Below are positions 43,915-55,716 of a stretch of DNA of 64,000 bases, piece after piece. The stretch is taken from assembly GCA_946902985.2 (NCBI GenBank), contig OX336389.2, positions 278,859,527 to 278,923,526 on the forward strand. The letters are read 5' to 3'. A model generated the notes under the pieces. That model made no database searches. It worked only from the letters and a program-made list of their open reading frames with translations, and had not been told where the DNA came from. The position numbers and the translations under genes were made by a program. The first letter of the stretch is position 1; each line of letters begins with the position of its first letter. This DNA comes from Meconema thalassinum. Taxonomy: Eukaryota; Arthropoda; Insecta; Orthoptera; Tettigoniidae.

Positions 43915-44175
43915 ACTGCTTTGCCTTTTAGTGTCCAGTTCAGCCTTCAAGCCTCTGTTGGCGAACAAATCGCCTTTATGATCCCCTATCAGCAGTTTGC
44001 ACTGCGAACTCCTCTGCGCCTGTATCTCTCACTTAGAAATCGATCAACACTGAATCTAACCATCGTCTCCTACGTCTTCCTCTGCTCCTCTTACCCTCTA
44101 CAGATGAACTCATTAACATTTATCTTAGACGACCCCTTCTGCCCCATTCTCATCACATGGCCCCAACCATCAGAG
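43915..44175 (-). mobile_element. LINE 3' end fragment (RTE-like)
   Basis: The minus strand reads GGCCATGTGATGAGAATGGG, then GACGTAGGAGACGATGGTTA, and ends CAGAGGCTTGAAGGCTGAAC. This resembles the C-terminal ORF and stop region of RTE/Jockey-type polymerases. Several stops are present, so it is a decayed scrap. Confidence 0.5.
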
Positions 44176-44221
44176 TCGGCTCAAGCAAACAGCTACATCT
44201 AACGTGTTCACTTCTAAATTT

Positions 44222-44583
44222 GACGCTTGGACATCGTGGTCATTTCAGACGCGTGTACTTGTCTATGAGTAGAACGTTTTCCGATAACCTTTATTATTGT
44301 TGTGTTTGTAGACTTCTGCGTATTTGTAATTAACTCGGTGATATGGAAGGAAGCGGCCTTGGTGCTAAGTAAGGATCCGTTACGTCATTTTTCAGGAGTA
44401 GGAGTGGGAATACACGGAAAGCCACGTCTAGGATGGCTGATGTGAGAATCGAACCCTCCTCTAATCAGTTTTGACTCACGAGGATGAGTGTACCTCGTTC
44501 TAACACTCAGAACAGAATTAAATTACTTTGCATAGTCGGGAATCAAATCCGAACCTCTGGGGTGGCAGCCAACAATATTAATA
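44222..44583 (-). mobile_element. SINE-B copy
   Basis: The minus strand has GGCTGCCACCCCAGAGGTTC, TGATTCCCGACTATGC-like, and AATTTAATTCTGTTCTGAGT. The central GTTAGAACGAGGTACACTCA block follows, then the tail with AATTACAAATACGCAGAAGT. Confidence 0.7.
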
Positions 44584-44939
44584 TCTACGACAAGAGGTGG
44601 TCTTATCAATCAGCTTGATGCTCCAAATCTACAATGGGGAGCTGCAGCTAACCTGGAGAAGGAGGCTTCAAACCCAGGCACTGACAGCAGCCATTCTCAG
44701 TGTAGATTTATCCCAGTTTTCTTACACTCTCTTAAGGCAAATGCCGGGTTGGTGTCTTAATTCAAGTTCCTGGGCACCTACACACTTTTTTACAATCATC
44801 AAAATATCACAACGTATCCAATACAATAAACAAGTTCACAGGACTGATGACTGTGGCGTCCCTGGGTGAATTAACATTCTGATGTGTGCAGGCGTAACTA
44901 GGATTTGCTTCTGAGGGGAATGAGCGGAGTCAAATGTGT

Positions 44940-45275
44940 ACAAATTGCGTTTTTTGGTCTGTGTTTGTGGTTTTCGACTTTTTTCTCTTTGCTTTGTGTT
45001 TTTGTTTTTGATTTTGAGTTTGTTTTCTGCTTTTGCTTTTGTTTTTGATATTGCGTTTGTTTTCTGCTTTTTCTTTTGTTTTTGAATTTTGATTTTTTGC
45101 TTTTGTTTTTGATTTTTTGTTCGTTTTCTGCTTTTTCTTTTGCTTTTAACTTTTGGTTTGGGATTTGTGTTAGCTTAATGCTCTTGTTTTTGAATTCTTT
45201 TTTTGCTTTGTATTTTTGGTTTTGTGTTTGTTTTCTGCTTTTGTTTTTGAATTTTGGTTTTTGCATGGTATTTTT
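44940..45275. repeat. degenerate TTTTTG-rich repeat tract
   Basis: About 330 bp are built from words such as TTTTGTTTTTGATTTT and TTTGTTTTCTGCTTT, with very strong T/A strand bias. The lysine-glutamine-rich minus frame (44898-45266) is its translation and not a gene. Confidence 0.85.
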
Positions 45276-45281
45276 GGTTTT

Positions 45282-45345
45282 GTGTTTATTTATTTATTTA
45301 TTTACTTACCGGTATTTATTAATTAATTAATTTATTTATTTATTA
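45282..45345. repeat. (TTTA)n microsatellite, impure
   Basis: TTTA and TTAA tetramers with interruptions. It is followed by ACCATCTAGGACCACGTTAA, a word shared with the LINE 3' end at 38525. Confidence 0.85.
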
Positions 45346-46997
45346 CTGTGCATGGACCATCTAGGACCACGTTAAATAATGCTACATTTTGCTTGCTTTG
45401 GAGTCTAGAATTCTCTCATTCTTTGTGAGTGAGCCTGCTTGCGATCCTCTGTCCAAGATTTCAACTGCTTCCTCAGATATTTCCACAGCTTTGCAACTAG
45501 TGAGTATTCTGCAGGCACTTTGTTGTGTTTGACTCGGACAATGTGGTAGGCCTACTTGATTTCGTCTCTGTTGTGGTTGGTCTGGACTGCGTATGAAATC
45601 TTGGGTACCGATGGGGCTTTAGAGTTTATCGCTTATTTAGAAGATTTTTAAGTAGTCTGCTAGAATGTTACGATAATCTTAGTATGAAGTCGCCAATGCA
45701 TCGTGCTTTTGCAGAAAGCATAGCAATTGTGGCATATAGTCCGTGAGTTTTCCTTTTGAATTTCTGTAGTAATCTGTGGTTTCATTTCTCTTTGAATATG
45801 GGCCTATCTTTTCAATTCGTGACTTTTCATACTTACCAATCTCAGTTCCTATTGCCCTAGTTGTTTCGGTCTTTGGATTTTGTATGTTTCTCAGTCGGTT
45901 TCCAATATCGTCGAGTAATAATGTTTCCATGCGTCTAGCCTTTCCTTGAGGTCTGATTCGCAGTATCATTCCACCAGACATGTTTTGTTTGCGCCCTTTA
46001 ATTTCCTCCATCTTCCTTGCCAGCCTCAATGAGGCGCCTTTGCTGTTATTAAAGTCACTGTCAATTGGTCTAGCCCTTTCCTGGAACTCCACGACCCTTT
46101 ATCAAAGTTCTTCGATGTTAAAGCGCATGATTAGTCGGAAGTGGTAATAGGTTTGAAACATGTTACAGACATTATTATAGACAGGCCACGTTTATACATT
46201 TTTACTTTTATGTTCATAATCTCAGGGCTGTTACCCGGGAGATCGTGACGTATTTTTTTGGAACTCTCCGGTGTTTTGAACGGGAGATCTCGTTGTCCTC
46301 GTTCTGCGTAGATGGTGAATGTGGGTTGACTTGACCTGCTGGTTGTTGTTGCTGCATTTGCGCAAATGAAGACCAACTTCTTGCCATTTTGGTTGATCCT
46401 TCGTGGGCAGGGTAATTTCCGATAGTTTTCTTGTAATTATGCTCTGAGATTTCCACTGTACGGTATATGCCGAGACGCTCCGAATCGTCTCTTGCATCAT
46501 GTCGAGACTCCCCCAGAATCCTAACGAGACTCGTGCACTGCGACATTCACCACGAAGGATTCTTCATCCGATGACTTACTCCCTGGGGTAACTACTTGAA
46601 AGGTTGTGCCATCATGTTTCTTGACTTGAATTTTGTTTTGGACGCGTACGCATCCATGTGAAAAGTAGGGTTATTAGCCTCCGAGTTTGCCTAAAGATGT
46701 TTATGGTTTCTCTATACTACCAAGGTTGTAAAAGCCTTGATGTGCTCCAGAACCAATCAGCTCGTTGACCCAACTTCCCGCTGGGGTTGGTCATGGATAC
46801 ACAACCTTTCACTGGGTTACTTGACTTAACAGGGGGCACTACATGTAGGCTATGCGCTGGAGTTGGAGTTAATGAGGCTAGTTGGATGCTCTTACTGACT
46901 CCAATATAGGCCTATCAATGTTGCAGATTTTGCCAACGACGCATTTCACTCCCATTTTCCAGAGTCACTATGACTCCTTCTGGGTCAAATACTGGGA
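45346..46997. other. unassigned sequence with two minus-strand frames
   Basis: Frames at 45679-46092 (137 residues, basic, no motif) and 46214-46546 (110 residues with a QMQQQQPAGQ stretch) lie on the same strand. They might be remnants of a LINE ORF1 or gag, but I do not recognise either. They could be chance frames. Confidence 0.3.
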
Positions 46998-46998
46998 C

Positions 46999-47029
<31 letters not shown>

Positions 47030-47056
47030 GTCTATTATTATTATTATTATTATTAT
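46998..47056. repeat. (ATT)n microsatellite
   Basis: ATT triplets with one AGTCT interruption. The isoleucine/leucine runs in overlapping frames are its translation. Confidence 0.93.
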
Positions 47057-47767
47057 GTAAATCTAGTGGTGAGTTTTATATGAAATTAGGGGGACAATTA
47101 ACGTTTATACAAATTGTCCAATTTATGTCCATACAGAATAGCACTGCATTCACAAAACTGATTAACTACAACATTAAATCCCAAATGTATTTTACTGATG
47201 AAGATGATGTCTGAGTGTCTTTCTATAATTCGCTTTAGGATGTGTTCCCGTAATGGGAGTAGTTTCGAAGAGACATTTGCCAGGAATACCCTGTTCCAAC
47301 ATTCGACTTTATGTCCATGGCATGAACGTCTTACAAACATTCACAATACACTCGCATATTTTTTTTCAGCGTACCTAGCTACATTAAAGGGATGTTAAGA
47401 AAAACTCCACATTTGAAACTAAATCTAAATAATGATACCAACATATACCACCGAGCATTGTTGCCAACTTAAGCGATAAGTTGCCAAATCTACCTTCATG
47501 ACGGCAATAGCCTATAATATGAACATATTGCTTATTTGCGACGATAATACATTCTGGAAAGAGGTAAGAAACATGCGAAACCATGCGATAATTTATATAA
47601 CATTTTTTCTTCGAGGAAAAAAGGGTTAGAATCCAACAAGCTATTTTCATCACCCCTCTCCGAGTTTCTGAAATTTATGCGGATAAGATGGAACAGCCTG
47701 TAGCCAAGGGCCGACCCCGTAGGATAGAAGTAACATCATTTTCTCTCACTTAGAATTTCCCAAGTTG
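47057..47767. other. unassigned sequence
   Basis: No gene recognised. Confidence 0.5.
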
Positions 47768-48010
47768 GATTAGCGGCTCCGTCAGGAATTTTATATCTTA
47801 GTGAAGATTTGAATGGGATGTACTCAGCCTCTTGCGGAAAATTGAGTAGCTGTTCCAAAAGGTAGCAACCCTGCTCAAGAAAGCGAAAATAAACGGCCAA
47901 CATTGACACATTACGGTGATCATGCGTTATCCCGCAACCTCTAAGACATATAGCTGTCCAGTGGTCCCTTCGTAGGCTAAGGCTGTTAATGGAGTACAGA
48001 GCCAAAGGAT
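47768..48010 (+). mobile_element. SINE-A, ancient copy
   Basis: GGCTCCGTCAGGAATTTTAT, ATGGGATGTACTCAGCCTCT, AATTGAGTAGCTGTTC and TACGGTGATCATGCGTTATC match the SINE-A body in order but with heavy divergence. The tRNA-like head is eroded. The 106-residue minus frame across it (47736-48056) is a shadow. Confidence 0.65.
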
Positions 48011-48600
48011 TTTCTTTCTGACTGTAGCCATGAGCCCCATGATGTAATGATGACATCCAATCACTGATGTGTGTTTATATATTTGCAAACTTAAGAATTC
48101 TGGCCAAGGTGTTTAGGGAAACCTTGAACGAAAATATTGGTGCACTAACGTCGAATATGGAAACTGGATGGGTGTTTTCTTCTGTACTTTGAGACCGTAG
48201 CTCAGCATGTTTGATGTTATTACGGATATATGTGGCACTCCATGTGCTTCATGGTAAGTTAATCCATGTGCCATGTACCATGAAATACGACATCAAGTAC
48301 GGAACTGATCTTCATTAGCAACGCGTGTCTCCTGAAGGACTACGACTTCTAAGTACTTTTGAGAGATAGTCGCACTTTGATCTACTGATACTTTCTGTAT
48401 ATTAATGACGGGTCCAGATTCTTGTTAAAGATTTTTGATAGAGCCATTTCCACGAGGTGCAATTGGCATCATCCTCATTTAGCCAGGAGATCCTAGGATA
48501 GACTGACATCCAATGTTGTTGCTTTCGTAGCACCACCCAGTGGTCACCTGTTGGGCACATTAAAGTTAAATCTATGTATGTGAAGCAAAGTCTCAGATTT
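48011..48600. other. unassigned sequence
   Basis: No gene or repeat family recognised. Confidence 0.5.
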
Positions 48601-48921
48601 TATCATTTTAAATGATCTAGTTGACTTCGCCGTTACGTTACGGCAACGTCACGAAATGTACCGAGAATGCACTGAGGTGTGTGACGTCATAGTACCGCTT
48701 GGTGCATGTGTACTGAGTTCACTGGTGAGCTCTGGAGTTACGAGACGGCAACAACACGGCGAGCGTGACGTCATCCAGCCAGCTCCCTCCTTTCACCGCG
48801 CGCTCCAGCTCTCTCATGACTTGTAACTTTCTAGCGTTCTGATTGTTTCTTGATCATCTAACATGTCAAGAGTCTCCAGCCTTTCTAGAATTTTTCAGCA
48901 TTTGTAGCATTTAAAATGATA
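48601..48921 (-). mobile_element. MITE-H copy with CRE-like sites
   Basis: TATCATTTTAAATG at the start and CATTTAAAATGATA at the end. The interior is the reverse complement of 37015-37335 at high identity. TGACGTCA sites lie at 48682-48689 and 48766-48773, with the same 84 bp spacing as in the other copy. Confidence 0.82.
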
Positions 48922-49263
48922 TAAAGTCCAGTCTTTCAGACTGACTGCCTCTTTTCATCTTCGCGTTCTTTGTCATATGTTGAGAAAACTTCTCCTTTAA
49001 ACCAGAGGCCTTGATATAACTCCAAGTTCCAAATTTGCAGTGTGAAATTTTCGTATGGAAAACAAAACTCTAGTTGGTCGGCTCAAGGTTAACGTTAATA
49101 TATTCTGCACAAATACTTATAATGAAATACGCATAGGTTGTACACACCATTGCTTAAAATAATTAGGGGATAGCGTGTTATATTCGTCAAGCCACCCTTT
49201 CATTTAAACAGTGAACTGTAAAGTTTGCGACTGTCTATTTCACTTCAGGTATCTATGTACGTC
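48922..49263. other. unassigned sequence
   Basis: The first 30 bp continue the similarity with the flank of the other MITE-H copy. Nothing else is recognised. Confidence 0.45.
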
Positions 49264-49267
49264 ATAT

Positions 49268-50078
49268 TGTTACGTGCCACCCCCCTAGTGACACTTTTGT
49301 TAACTGGATTACGGTGGGTTGAAGCACAACACAGATTGTTCCTTTAAAGAAATAATTAACTTTATTGCGGCCAGAAAGATACACTACTCATCAGCAAATA
49401 CAAGCAATTAGAACCTTACTCCAGTTTCCTCAAGTCTCTTCCTTATGGAGAGCTCTTGCCCCCTTTCACTTGTCAACAAACCACGGAAGTTAATCCGTGC
49501 TAATTAGTCCGGTGGCCTTGACAGAAACTACCTGCACCTCTCCCTTATGTACAGAAACTACAGTTACTTACGATAACCTGTTACACGCTGCTTCGCTGTC
49601 ACGAGCTGGAAACAATGTCACTGAATTTCGTAACTCGCACGGCACTCCGCCACAATACCTCTGTCGCTCAGTGAAATCACACTCGCTCAAAACACAGGCA
49701 GTCCCCTGTATGCTTCTCACTCGCTCGCTGTCAAGAGAATCGGCTTCACTAGGGGTTTCGCAAGTCACCACACTTCTGTCGCTCAGGATAAACGCTCGCA
49801 CTAGCTCGTAAAACTTACTGTCCTCAGGAACTCGGTCCCCTCACTGTTGAGGCCGCTTATATAGCAGGCTGGTGACTCAATGAATTCTAGAATCGTCCAG
49901 GACACACGGCTTCTCGAGATTTCCTTCACTGGCTGGGTCACGAATATTCTGGACCATCCCTTTCACTTCGCAGCCCGTTGCGTAACGCGCACGTAATACA
50001 CTGAGGCAGAGCACACAAAGCCCGGGGCAGCTGTGACTCAACGCGGCGAGGCGACAAAACAAACTCACAGCCGTAACA
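49268..50078 (-). mobile_element. solo LTR with 4 bp target duplication
   Basis: The 811 bp begin TGTTACG and end CGTAACA, flanked by ATAT at 49264-49267 and 50079-50082. On the minus strand, CTGCTATATAAG (49856-49867) looks like a TATA box and AATAAA (49361-49366) like a polyadenylation signal, in the order expected for an LTR. No coding region adjoins it, so it probably arose by recombination between two LTRs. The 77- and 104-residue frames inside are not genes. Confidence 0.82.
49856..49867 (-). promoter_or_regulatory. TATA-box-like site of the solo LTR
   Basis: CTGCTATATAAG on the minus strand, about 490 bp upstream of the AATAAA at 49361-49366 in the same orientation. Confidence 0.55.
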
Positions 50079-50082
50079 ATAT

Positions 50083-50958
50083 TAACCTTAACTGCCCAAT
50101 ATAATTTGGCTCCCCTGTGTATGTAGTATGACTAAAGTGCATTTTCCCTCAGAATCTAAAAACACAACACTGAAGAAATGGTTTCTAACTTTTATATATA
50201 ACTTACGCTATTATGATGATGGTTCTTGGTGTGAGAAACAGCAGTCATGTCCTAGTTTATGAACCATGGGCAATGGCTCAGTGCTCAGTGGTTCTGATAG
50301 TTTCATACATAAGCTGGAGATAACAGATACGGAGGTAGTGCCAGTGATTGTATGGACAATCAGACGGGAGCAATGGCAACAGGGAGCTCGTAGTGGAGAG
50401 GTAGAAGGTAAGTTAGGAGTGGGCACGATAGATGAGGCTGATCCAAAGAGCCAGATTAGGGCCATGCAAATTGTGGAGGAGATGTTACATGGGAGGATGC
50501 TGAAGGTTAGCGCCATCGTGATGAGGAAAAATTGTGCTTTAAGGTGTATCCAGCTATTACTATCATGTTGAGGAGGCCTTATGCTCAATGGTGGGTCCCA
50601 CTAGTAGCATCATGTTGAGGAGGACTTGTGCTTTAAGGCGTATCAGTCTGATAACATACTGATCGGTCCATAAGGAAGACATCTGTTCCAAGGGTCATTG
50701 AGTCCTGAACCATGATTCTTGGTGACTTCTAACTATACAGTGTAGAGGGTGGTAAGTGATGGTATGGGGAACGAAACATCTAGGTCATCGTCCCCTCCAC
50801 ATATTCTTTACATTTCTCCAATAGCATTAAAATGCTATAGGCTATTGTTAACCATGAAGTATTTCACAAGCATCCAATATATTATGTTGGAGTACGCAAA
50901 CGTATCTTCAATGTGTAAAGCTCTGGCTACCACTTCTGAAATAGAGAGGCTTGAAAGT
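50083..50958. other. unassigned sequence with a short direct repeat
   Basis: ATCATGTTGAGGAGG recurs at about 50562 and 50609, with GTGCTTTAAGG(T/C)GTATC nearby. Two overlapping opposite frames of 101 and 125 codons (50266-50571 plus, 50211-50588 minus) have no recognisable motif. Confidence 0.4.
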
Positions 50959-50971
50959 ATAGATTATTAAA

Positions 50972-51162
50972 AATGGAAGATTGTAGTTTTACGTGACCGT
51001 GAATCTTGTGATTATAAGCCACGGGACCTCCTTTTTACGTGGAATCCTAACCACAGGGCATGGCATTTCACTTCGAAAATCTCACATGCATTGACCGGGA
51101 ATCGAACCCAGTCCACCTTGGTGAGAGGCCAGCAGCTTGACCGCTGCGCCACCATGCCCTCC
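50972..51162 (-). mobile_element. SINE-E with 13 bp target duplication
   Basis: ATAGATTATTAAA lies at 50959-50971 and 51163-51175. The minus strand starts GGAGGGCATGGTGGCGCAGC, with A-box-like TGGCGCAGCGG and B-box-like GGTTCGATTCC, then CGGTCAATGCATGTGAGATT. That downstream word is also shared with SINE-D. Confidence 0.92.
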
Positions 51163-51739
51163 ATAGATTATTAAAGCTTCTGCAGGTATGGTACAACTAT
51201 TTTCAGCCAGTTACTGATTACTAGATCACGTAGAACCACTGAATTTCGTTGATGCTGATTTCTGCGATTCGTCCACTGTTCCAAATTGTCTAGACATGTT
51301 CTAAGGGATTACGATTGGGCGATTAAGTGGGCCAGTCGATGTGCGACAGGGTGCCTGTGTGTTCGTCAACAAGTCAGGTTTGTCTGCAGCTCTGTGAACA
51401 TGGCTGTTGTCATGTTGGAAAATGGGAGGGTCTGCGACTTATACATCATGAACATGTGGAAAAAATGGTAACACTTGGTCACTTGTTCATGTTCACAGTG
51501 ACCTGAATGATTGAGCCTAAGTTATGGTACGACGAACGCCACCAAAACATCACATAACCACCTCCAACCTAAACCACACCCTCCAGACATTGTGGGTTAA
51601 ACGCCTCATTGCACTGTCCGTGAACTCGATGCCTTGAATTATTTGAAAACAGACAAAACCGTGACTCGTTAGGCAACACTATAGGTCTCTAGTCAGCTAC
51701 TCTTCACGATCAGTGTTTTTTGATCAATTGAAGATATGT

Positions 51740-51870
51740 TCTTGTTTATTCAGACAGGGTACAGTTGAACAAATGCACCATTCGCTTTCCGGATTCGATT
51801 CTTCACATCCTCTTCTACTCCGCCATTCATTGTCACAATGCTTCCAAGGTAAACGAAGCAGTTGCTTCAA
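51740..51870 (-). pseudogene. RTE-type reverse transcriptase fragment
   Basis: The minus strand encodes CFVYLGSIVTMNGGVEEDVK followed by NRIRKANGAFVQLYPV and a stop. This is the FxYLGS thumb block of RTE/R2-type LINE polymerases. Upstream sequence to about 52010 may be further decayed RT. No catalytic motif is preserved. Confidence 0.7.
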
Positions 51871-52270
51871 ACCTTCACATAAACAAAGTAGTCCACAATC
51901 TGCCAGCTATGCTAAGTCGATTTACTGTGTTAACAATGACCCTCAATTCTCTATCCTTCATGGTACTCATTTTAGGTCCTGCAGGTGCTGCTCCGGCCCA
52001 AGCTCTGTGAACTTGCGGGGTGAGGTGAAGTGGCAGGCGGGAAGAGAAGGGCCTGTCAGCAGCCCGCTGTGTTATCTGGAATTCCTGTCTATTCCAATAC
52101 TGCTAATATAGGGTCGTTGCTCAAACCAGTGTGGTGTTGCGAATGAGTGACTGAGTCACCGACCAATGTATTTGGTTCTGTTACTACGCACGGACCGTCC
52201 GCGATCCACATTCCTCTCGGGTTCATGGAGCTTGGACCCGAGCAGTACCAGTCCCCGCAGCCTCTCTTCT
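51871..52270. other. decayed LINE sequence or unassigned
   Basis: It is probably the upstream part of the RTE-type fragment, but no clear RT block can be read. Confidence 0.35.
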
Positions 52271-52281
52271 ATGCCTCTGAA

Positions 52282-52593
52282 TATATATAACCCCTGGCAC
52301 TACAGCCCGTGAAGGGCCTAAGCCTAGCAAGCGACCGCTGCCCAGCCATTTGGTCTGCAGATATTGAGGTGACGCGTGATCAGCGCATCGGGTCCCCTCG
52401 GCCGTTAATCTTGGTTTTCGTGATCAGGGCGCTGCCTCACCGGCAGACAACTACTCAATTGTCATCAAGAGGCTGAGTGCACCCCGTTCCAACCCTCACG
52501 TCAGTTTCTAAAATTCCTGACGGAGCCGGGAATCGAACCCGGGGCCTCCGGTTGAGAGGCAGGCGCGCTACCCCAACACCACGGGGCCAGCCA
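52282..52593 (-). mobile_element. SINE-A with imperfect 11 bp target duplication
   Basis: ATGCCTCTGAA (52271-52281) and ATGTCTCTGAA (52594-52604) flank the element. The minus strand starts GGCTGGCCCCGTGGTGTTGG and ends ACCCCTGG-complement followed by a TA-rich tail. One mismatch in the duplication suggests it is slightly older than the other two clean copies. Confidence 0.88.
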
Positions 52594-52870
52594 ATGTCTC
52601 TGAAGCACTGTGTTAATAGGCAGATGTCATCAGCGATGACCAAGTCCTCTCTTTATGTCCATCGTTTCTTCATGTTGTCCAGAACGAGTAAAAACGACAG
52701 GATACATCTCTGATTTACCCTCGAGTTGACTCGTATGGGTTCCGGTACTTCCTATGCAATCAACATACGTCTCTCTTTTGATATTTACGATCTTCGATAA
52801 GGTGCTGTATTCATTCACGAATGTAATGATAATTTGTCAGTTGTGAAAGGTCGCATGTTGCTGGTATTTC

Positions 52871-53188
52871 ACCCTTTCACAAATTGATTGCCGGCGGTCG
52901 AGATGGGAACTATTCTTTGTTTACTTGTGTCACACGTCAGGCTGCTTAGTTGACAGTTACAGTAGCGCGAGTGGGATATGACTCAGCTCCAGTAGCCTCT
53001 GTCATCGTTTTTCTGTCCTTGGTGACATGAGCTCCTGTGACGCGCAATAATGCTTGACTTATGTGTAGAATGCACTCTGTCATCGCTGTGTTCCCCGCTT
53101 CGCCCTGCGGGGCAGCTGATAAAATAATCAACAAACACTGGCGCAGCCACGCTCAGCGGCAATCAAATCTTAAATGGGAAATGCCAAT
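52871..53188. repeat. dispersed repeat, uninterrupted copy (empty hAT site)
   Basis: It aligns with both halves of 29670-30815. The position matching the hAT insertion reads CTCTGTCATCGCTGTGTTCC with a single GTCATCGC at 53079-53086 and no hAT element. Confidence 0.85.
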
Positions 53189-53745
53189 ACAACACCATCT
53201 ACATTGCTCCAACGTGACTTATGAGCTCTTTCTAGGGGCGACTAATTCATAGATCGGTTGTAAGCTTATTTTCCCATGTGAAAATGCAGTTCAACTTTAC
53301 ATTTTCTGATGAAGAACCCCGTCAAAATCTTCTTCAGTTGTGATTGTTTGTCTTGGGTATAAGCCTTGTCCCGTGTCCATGGCTCTGCCCTGGAAGCACG
53401 CGCCAGTGCACGCCACTGCTTGAGATACGCCCCACTCCATGCTCCAGGAGTTCCAACCTCGCCTCTCATATTACACCCGCTTGCCGACTTGAGTTACAGT
53501 ACCTTTCAGACTTTTACGTGAAAGTTCAACAAAATATCAAGCATTTTACTTAATAGCATTCCCCATAGCGTTCTGAATAAGAATAGTTTCCATTTTCTAT
53601 TCGCCCAAGGGTTGGACATCGTAGTCATTTCAACCCCGTGTCTTAAACGAAGCTTATTTAATACATTTTATTTACTATCTTTGAAAGTCCCTTGTGTTGT
53701 AAAATTAATTTTTATTTTGTCAGCAATCGTCCACGGTTCCCGAGA
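53189..53745. other. unassigned sequence, possible SINE-B tail
   Basis: GGTTGGACATCGTAGTCATT at about 53608 resembles the SINE-B tail near 44230. Otherwise nothing is recognised. Confidence 0.35.
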
Positions 53746-53851
53746 ACGTTAATGCGCTGGTTCGGGCCTCGCTGGCATCGGGAGAGCGTGGATTTGAATC
53801 CCACCTTGGCTTTCCTCAGAATGGTTTCCATCGTTTCCCATTTTCACCATT

Positions 53852-55341
53852 TTAGGGGAGTATGAATGGCCTATCCCGCTAATGTTAAATTTGCTAATTT
53901 CATGACCCATTTTCTCAAGAACTACTTCATGCAAAGTAGTGAAACTTTAGCAGATTATTTATACATGCTTTATGTACGTACTCCTCTAGTTTTATTGACA
54001 TACATATTCTAGGAGTTGGGATATAATTTTTTTCTCAGTTTCATTTTTTACACCTTATTTTGGTCAAATTATTGTGCATTTTTCTTCAAATATACAAGCT
54101 ATATCTACCATTCTAGAGGTATGTTATTACAAGGGCATCATTCATGTACAGTGAAAAAATCAAGAGTATATCTACGATAGAACCGGAGATAACGGGTCAT
54201 TTGTCTGAAAAAAGTTAGTTTTTCAGAAATTGCAATTAAAAATTAATTTAGATTGTACCTCACTTTTCAATGGAAACAACAGCTAAAATGCGCCGGCAGT
54301 GTAGTCTACATCATCTCCTACATTGTCCGAGTGCATCCTCGTCTTCCTCCTGAAAGATCTTGCATCCTTGGACACTTTTTGGGCCAGTAGCTCTGCCTTG
54401 TCGACTCACTCCTTGTCCAGTTCCTTCAGTATGGCTGGTGTATTCCAACCAGTCTTCACTCCCAGCTCCTCCAAGACTTTCAGTCTACCAGTATTGCCAT
54501 CATTAAAGGTGATGGCAGCAGCATACACACCAAGTTTCATTGTATGGTACCCCACAAATACATTTTTAGGTACTCTTGACAACACTACATTGTTGAATGA
54601 CTCATTCACGTTTTGTGTTTTCCTGTCAGACATTTCTTCAGTAGGTCTGGATTTGCCAAATCTCTATAAACTCGCTTCATAGCCAACATAACAGCCTCAG
54701 GTATAGAGGTCTTGTGGGTAAACTTATCTAAAATACCAGCTGCAGCAGCTTTTTTGTATTTACATCACTCGCCGGAACAATGTTTCTTTTTTGAGGTGGA
54801 ACTTGAAGGTGTAGCAATGTGTAGAGCTGACGTATTGGGTGAGCTTTCATTACTAACCTCATTCAAAATCTCGTTTACATCTGGATAAGTTCTGTAGTAC
54901 CGATTTCCTTTGTTATTTACTTTCTTGAACACGCCTTTTGCTCCTGTCATGATTAGATGTACTCAAGATCACAAGCACACAAAAAATGAAACAATATGAA
55001 AGTTATACCAAGAATATCACACGCACATCATGAACAATAAACACAACTGTTATGCCAGTCCCACTAACGTATGTAGCAAACCTTCCTCTAGAATTTAAAT
55101 CAAACCACAGGCTTCTAAAACTTATGGTTCTTGAGATATGAAGTGTTTACTGAAAAATGATACATGCAATCCTGAAAAGAACCTGTGCAACTAATTTAAT
55201 TTAATTAAATTAAAAATATTTCTAATCAAGCAAATTTAATAAATCATACACCAAATTAATCAGCAAATTCCAAATAATGTTTTGGCATCAAAATCAGAAA
55301 TTACAACTTTTTCAACAAAATGGACATTTATACTCCCCTTA
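53852..55341 (-). mobile_element. Mutator-like element, internally deleted
   Basis: The ends are inverted: TTTAGGGGAGTATGAATGG at 53851 and CATTTATACTCCCCTTAA at 55342. Inside are AT-rich arms and a Mutator-type transposase remnant on the minus strand. The flanks look like two halves of one SINE-like sequence (TTTCCCATTTTCACC on the left, AAGCAAATGCTGAGACGGTTCC on the right). No clear 9 bp duplication was found. Confidence 0.7.
54283..54950 (-). pseudogene. Mutator-like transposase remnant
   Basis: The minus strand opens MTGAKGVFKKVNNKGNRYYR to a TGA at 54765-54767. The same frame continues AAAAGILDKFTHKTSIPEAV and VYRDLANPDLLKKCLTGK. A one-base deletion in an A run near 54620 shifts into the next frame, where NVNESFNNVVLSRVPKNVFV, GYHTMKLGVYAAAITFNDGN and LEELGVKTG follow to a premature TGA at 54406. 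The NESFN...RxPK..FVG...L...V..FNDGN pattern is the C-terminal block of insect Mutator-type transposases. The N-terminal segment joined directly to this C-terminal block implies the catalytic middle was deleted. Confidence 0.75.
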
Positions 55342-55716
55342 AGCAAATGCTGAGACGGTTCCTTTCAACAGTTCCACTGTTGACTTCCATCCAAAGTCCC
55401 TTCCCTGACCCTTCCTTAATTGGACCCAAGTTATAGGGGTTGCCTGAGCGACCGGCCTGTCACCATCTCCAGTTATATGTGGTGGCAAAGTGTGTTCAGC
55501 TCCTAGACACCGTCCTTGCGAGGGTAGATGAATGATCACTCGCAAAGCGCGTGGGTGAAGCTGAGCGGGGAGGATAACCGATTTAAGAAAATAAAATGAA
55601 AATTATACACTTAATTAACACACTTTTTGAACAAAAATTAATCAAGTTTTGCAATTTAATAATTGAACGTAAGTGTTATACTTATCAACCGAACCTAATA
55701 TATGCCTAAGTAAACA
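55342..55716. other. unassigned, possibly the right half of a split SINE
   Basis: The first 25 bp (AGCAAATGCTGAGACGGTTC) resemble SINE-B-type body words. The rest, to the hammerhead-like motif, has no recognisable gene. Confidence 0.4.

Noticed and set aside
44898..45266. Lysine/glutamine-rich 122-codon minus frame
   Set aside because: It is the translation of a degenerate TTTTTG repeat.
47736..48056. 106-codon minus-strand frame
   Set aside because: It lies across an ancient SINE-A copy and has no protein motif.
54323..54682. 119-codon plus-strand frame
   Set aside because: It is antisense to the Mutator-like transposase remnant, which has recognisable motifs on the minus strand.
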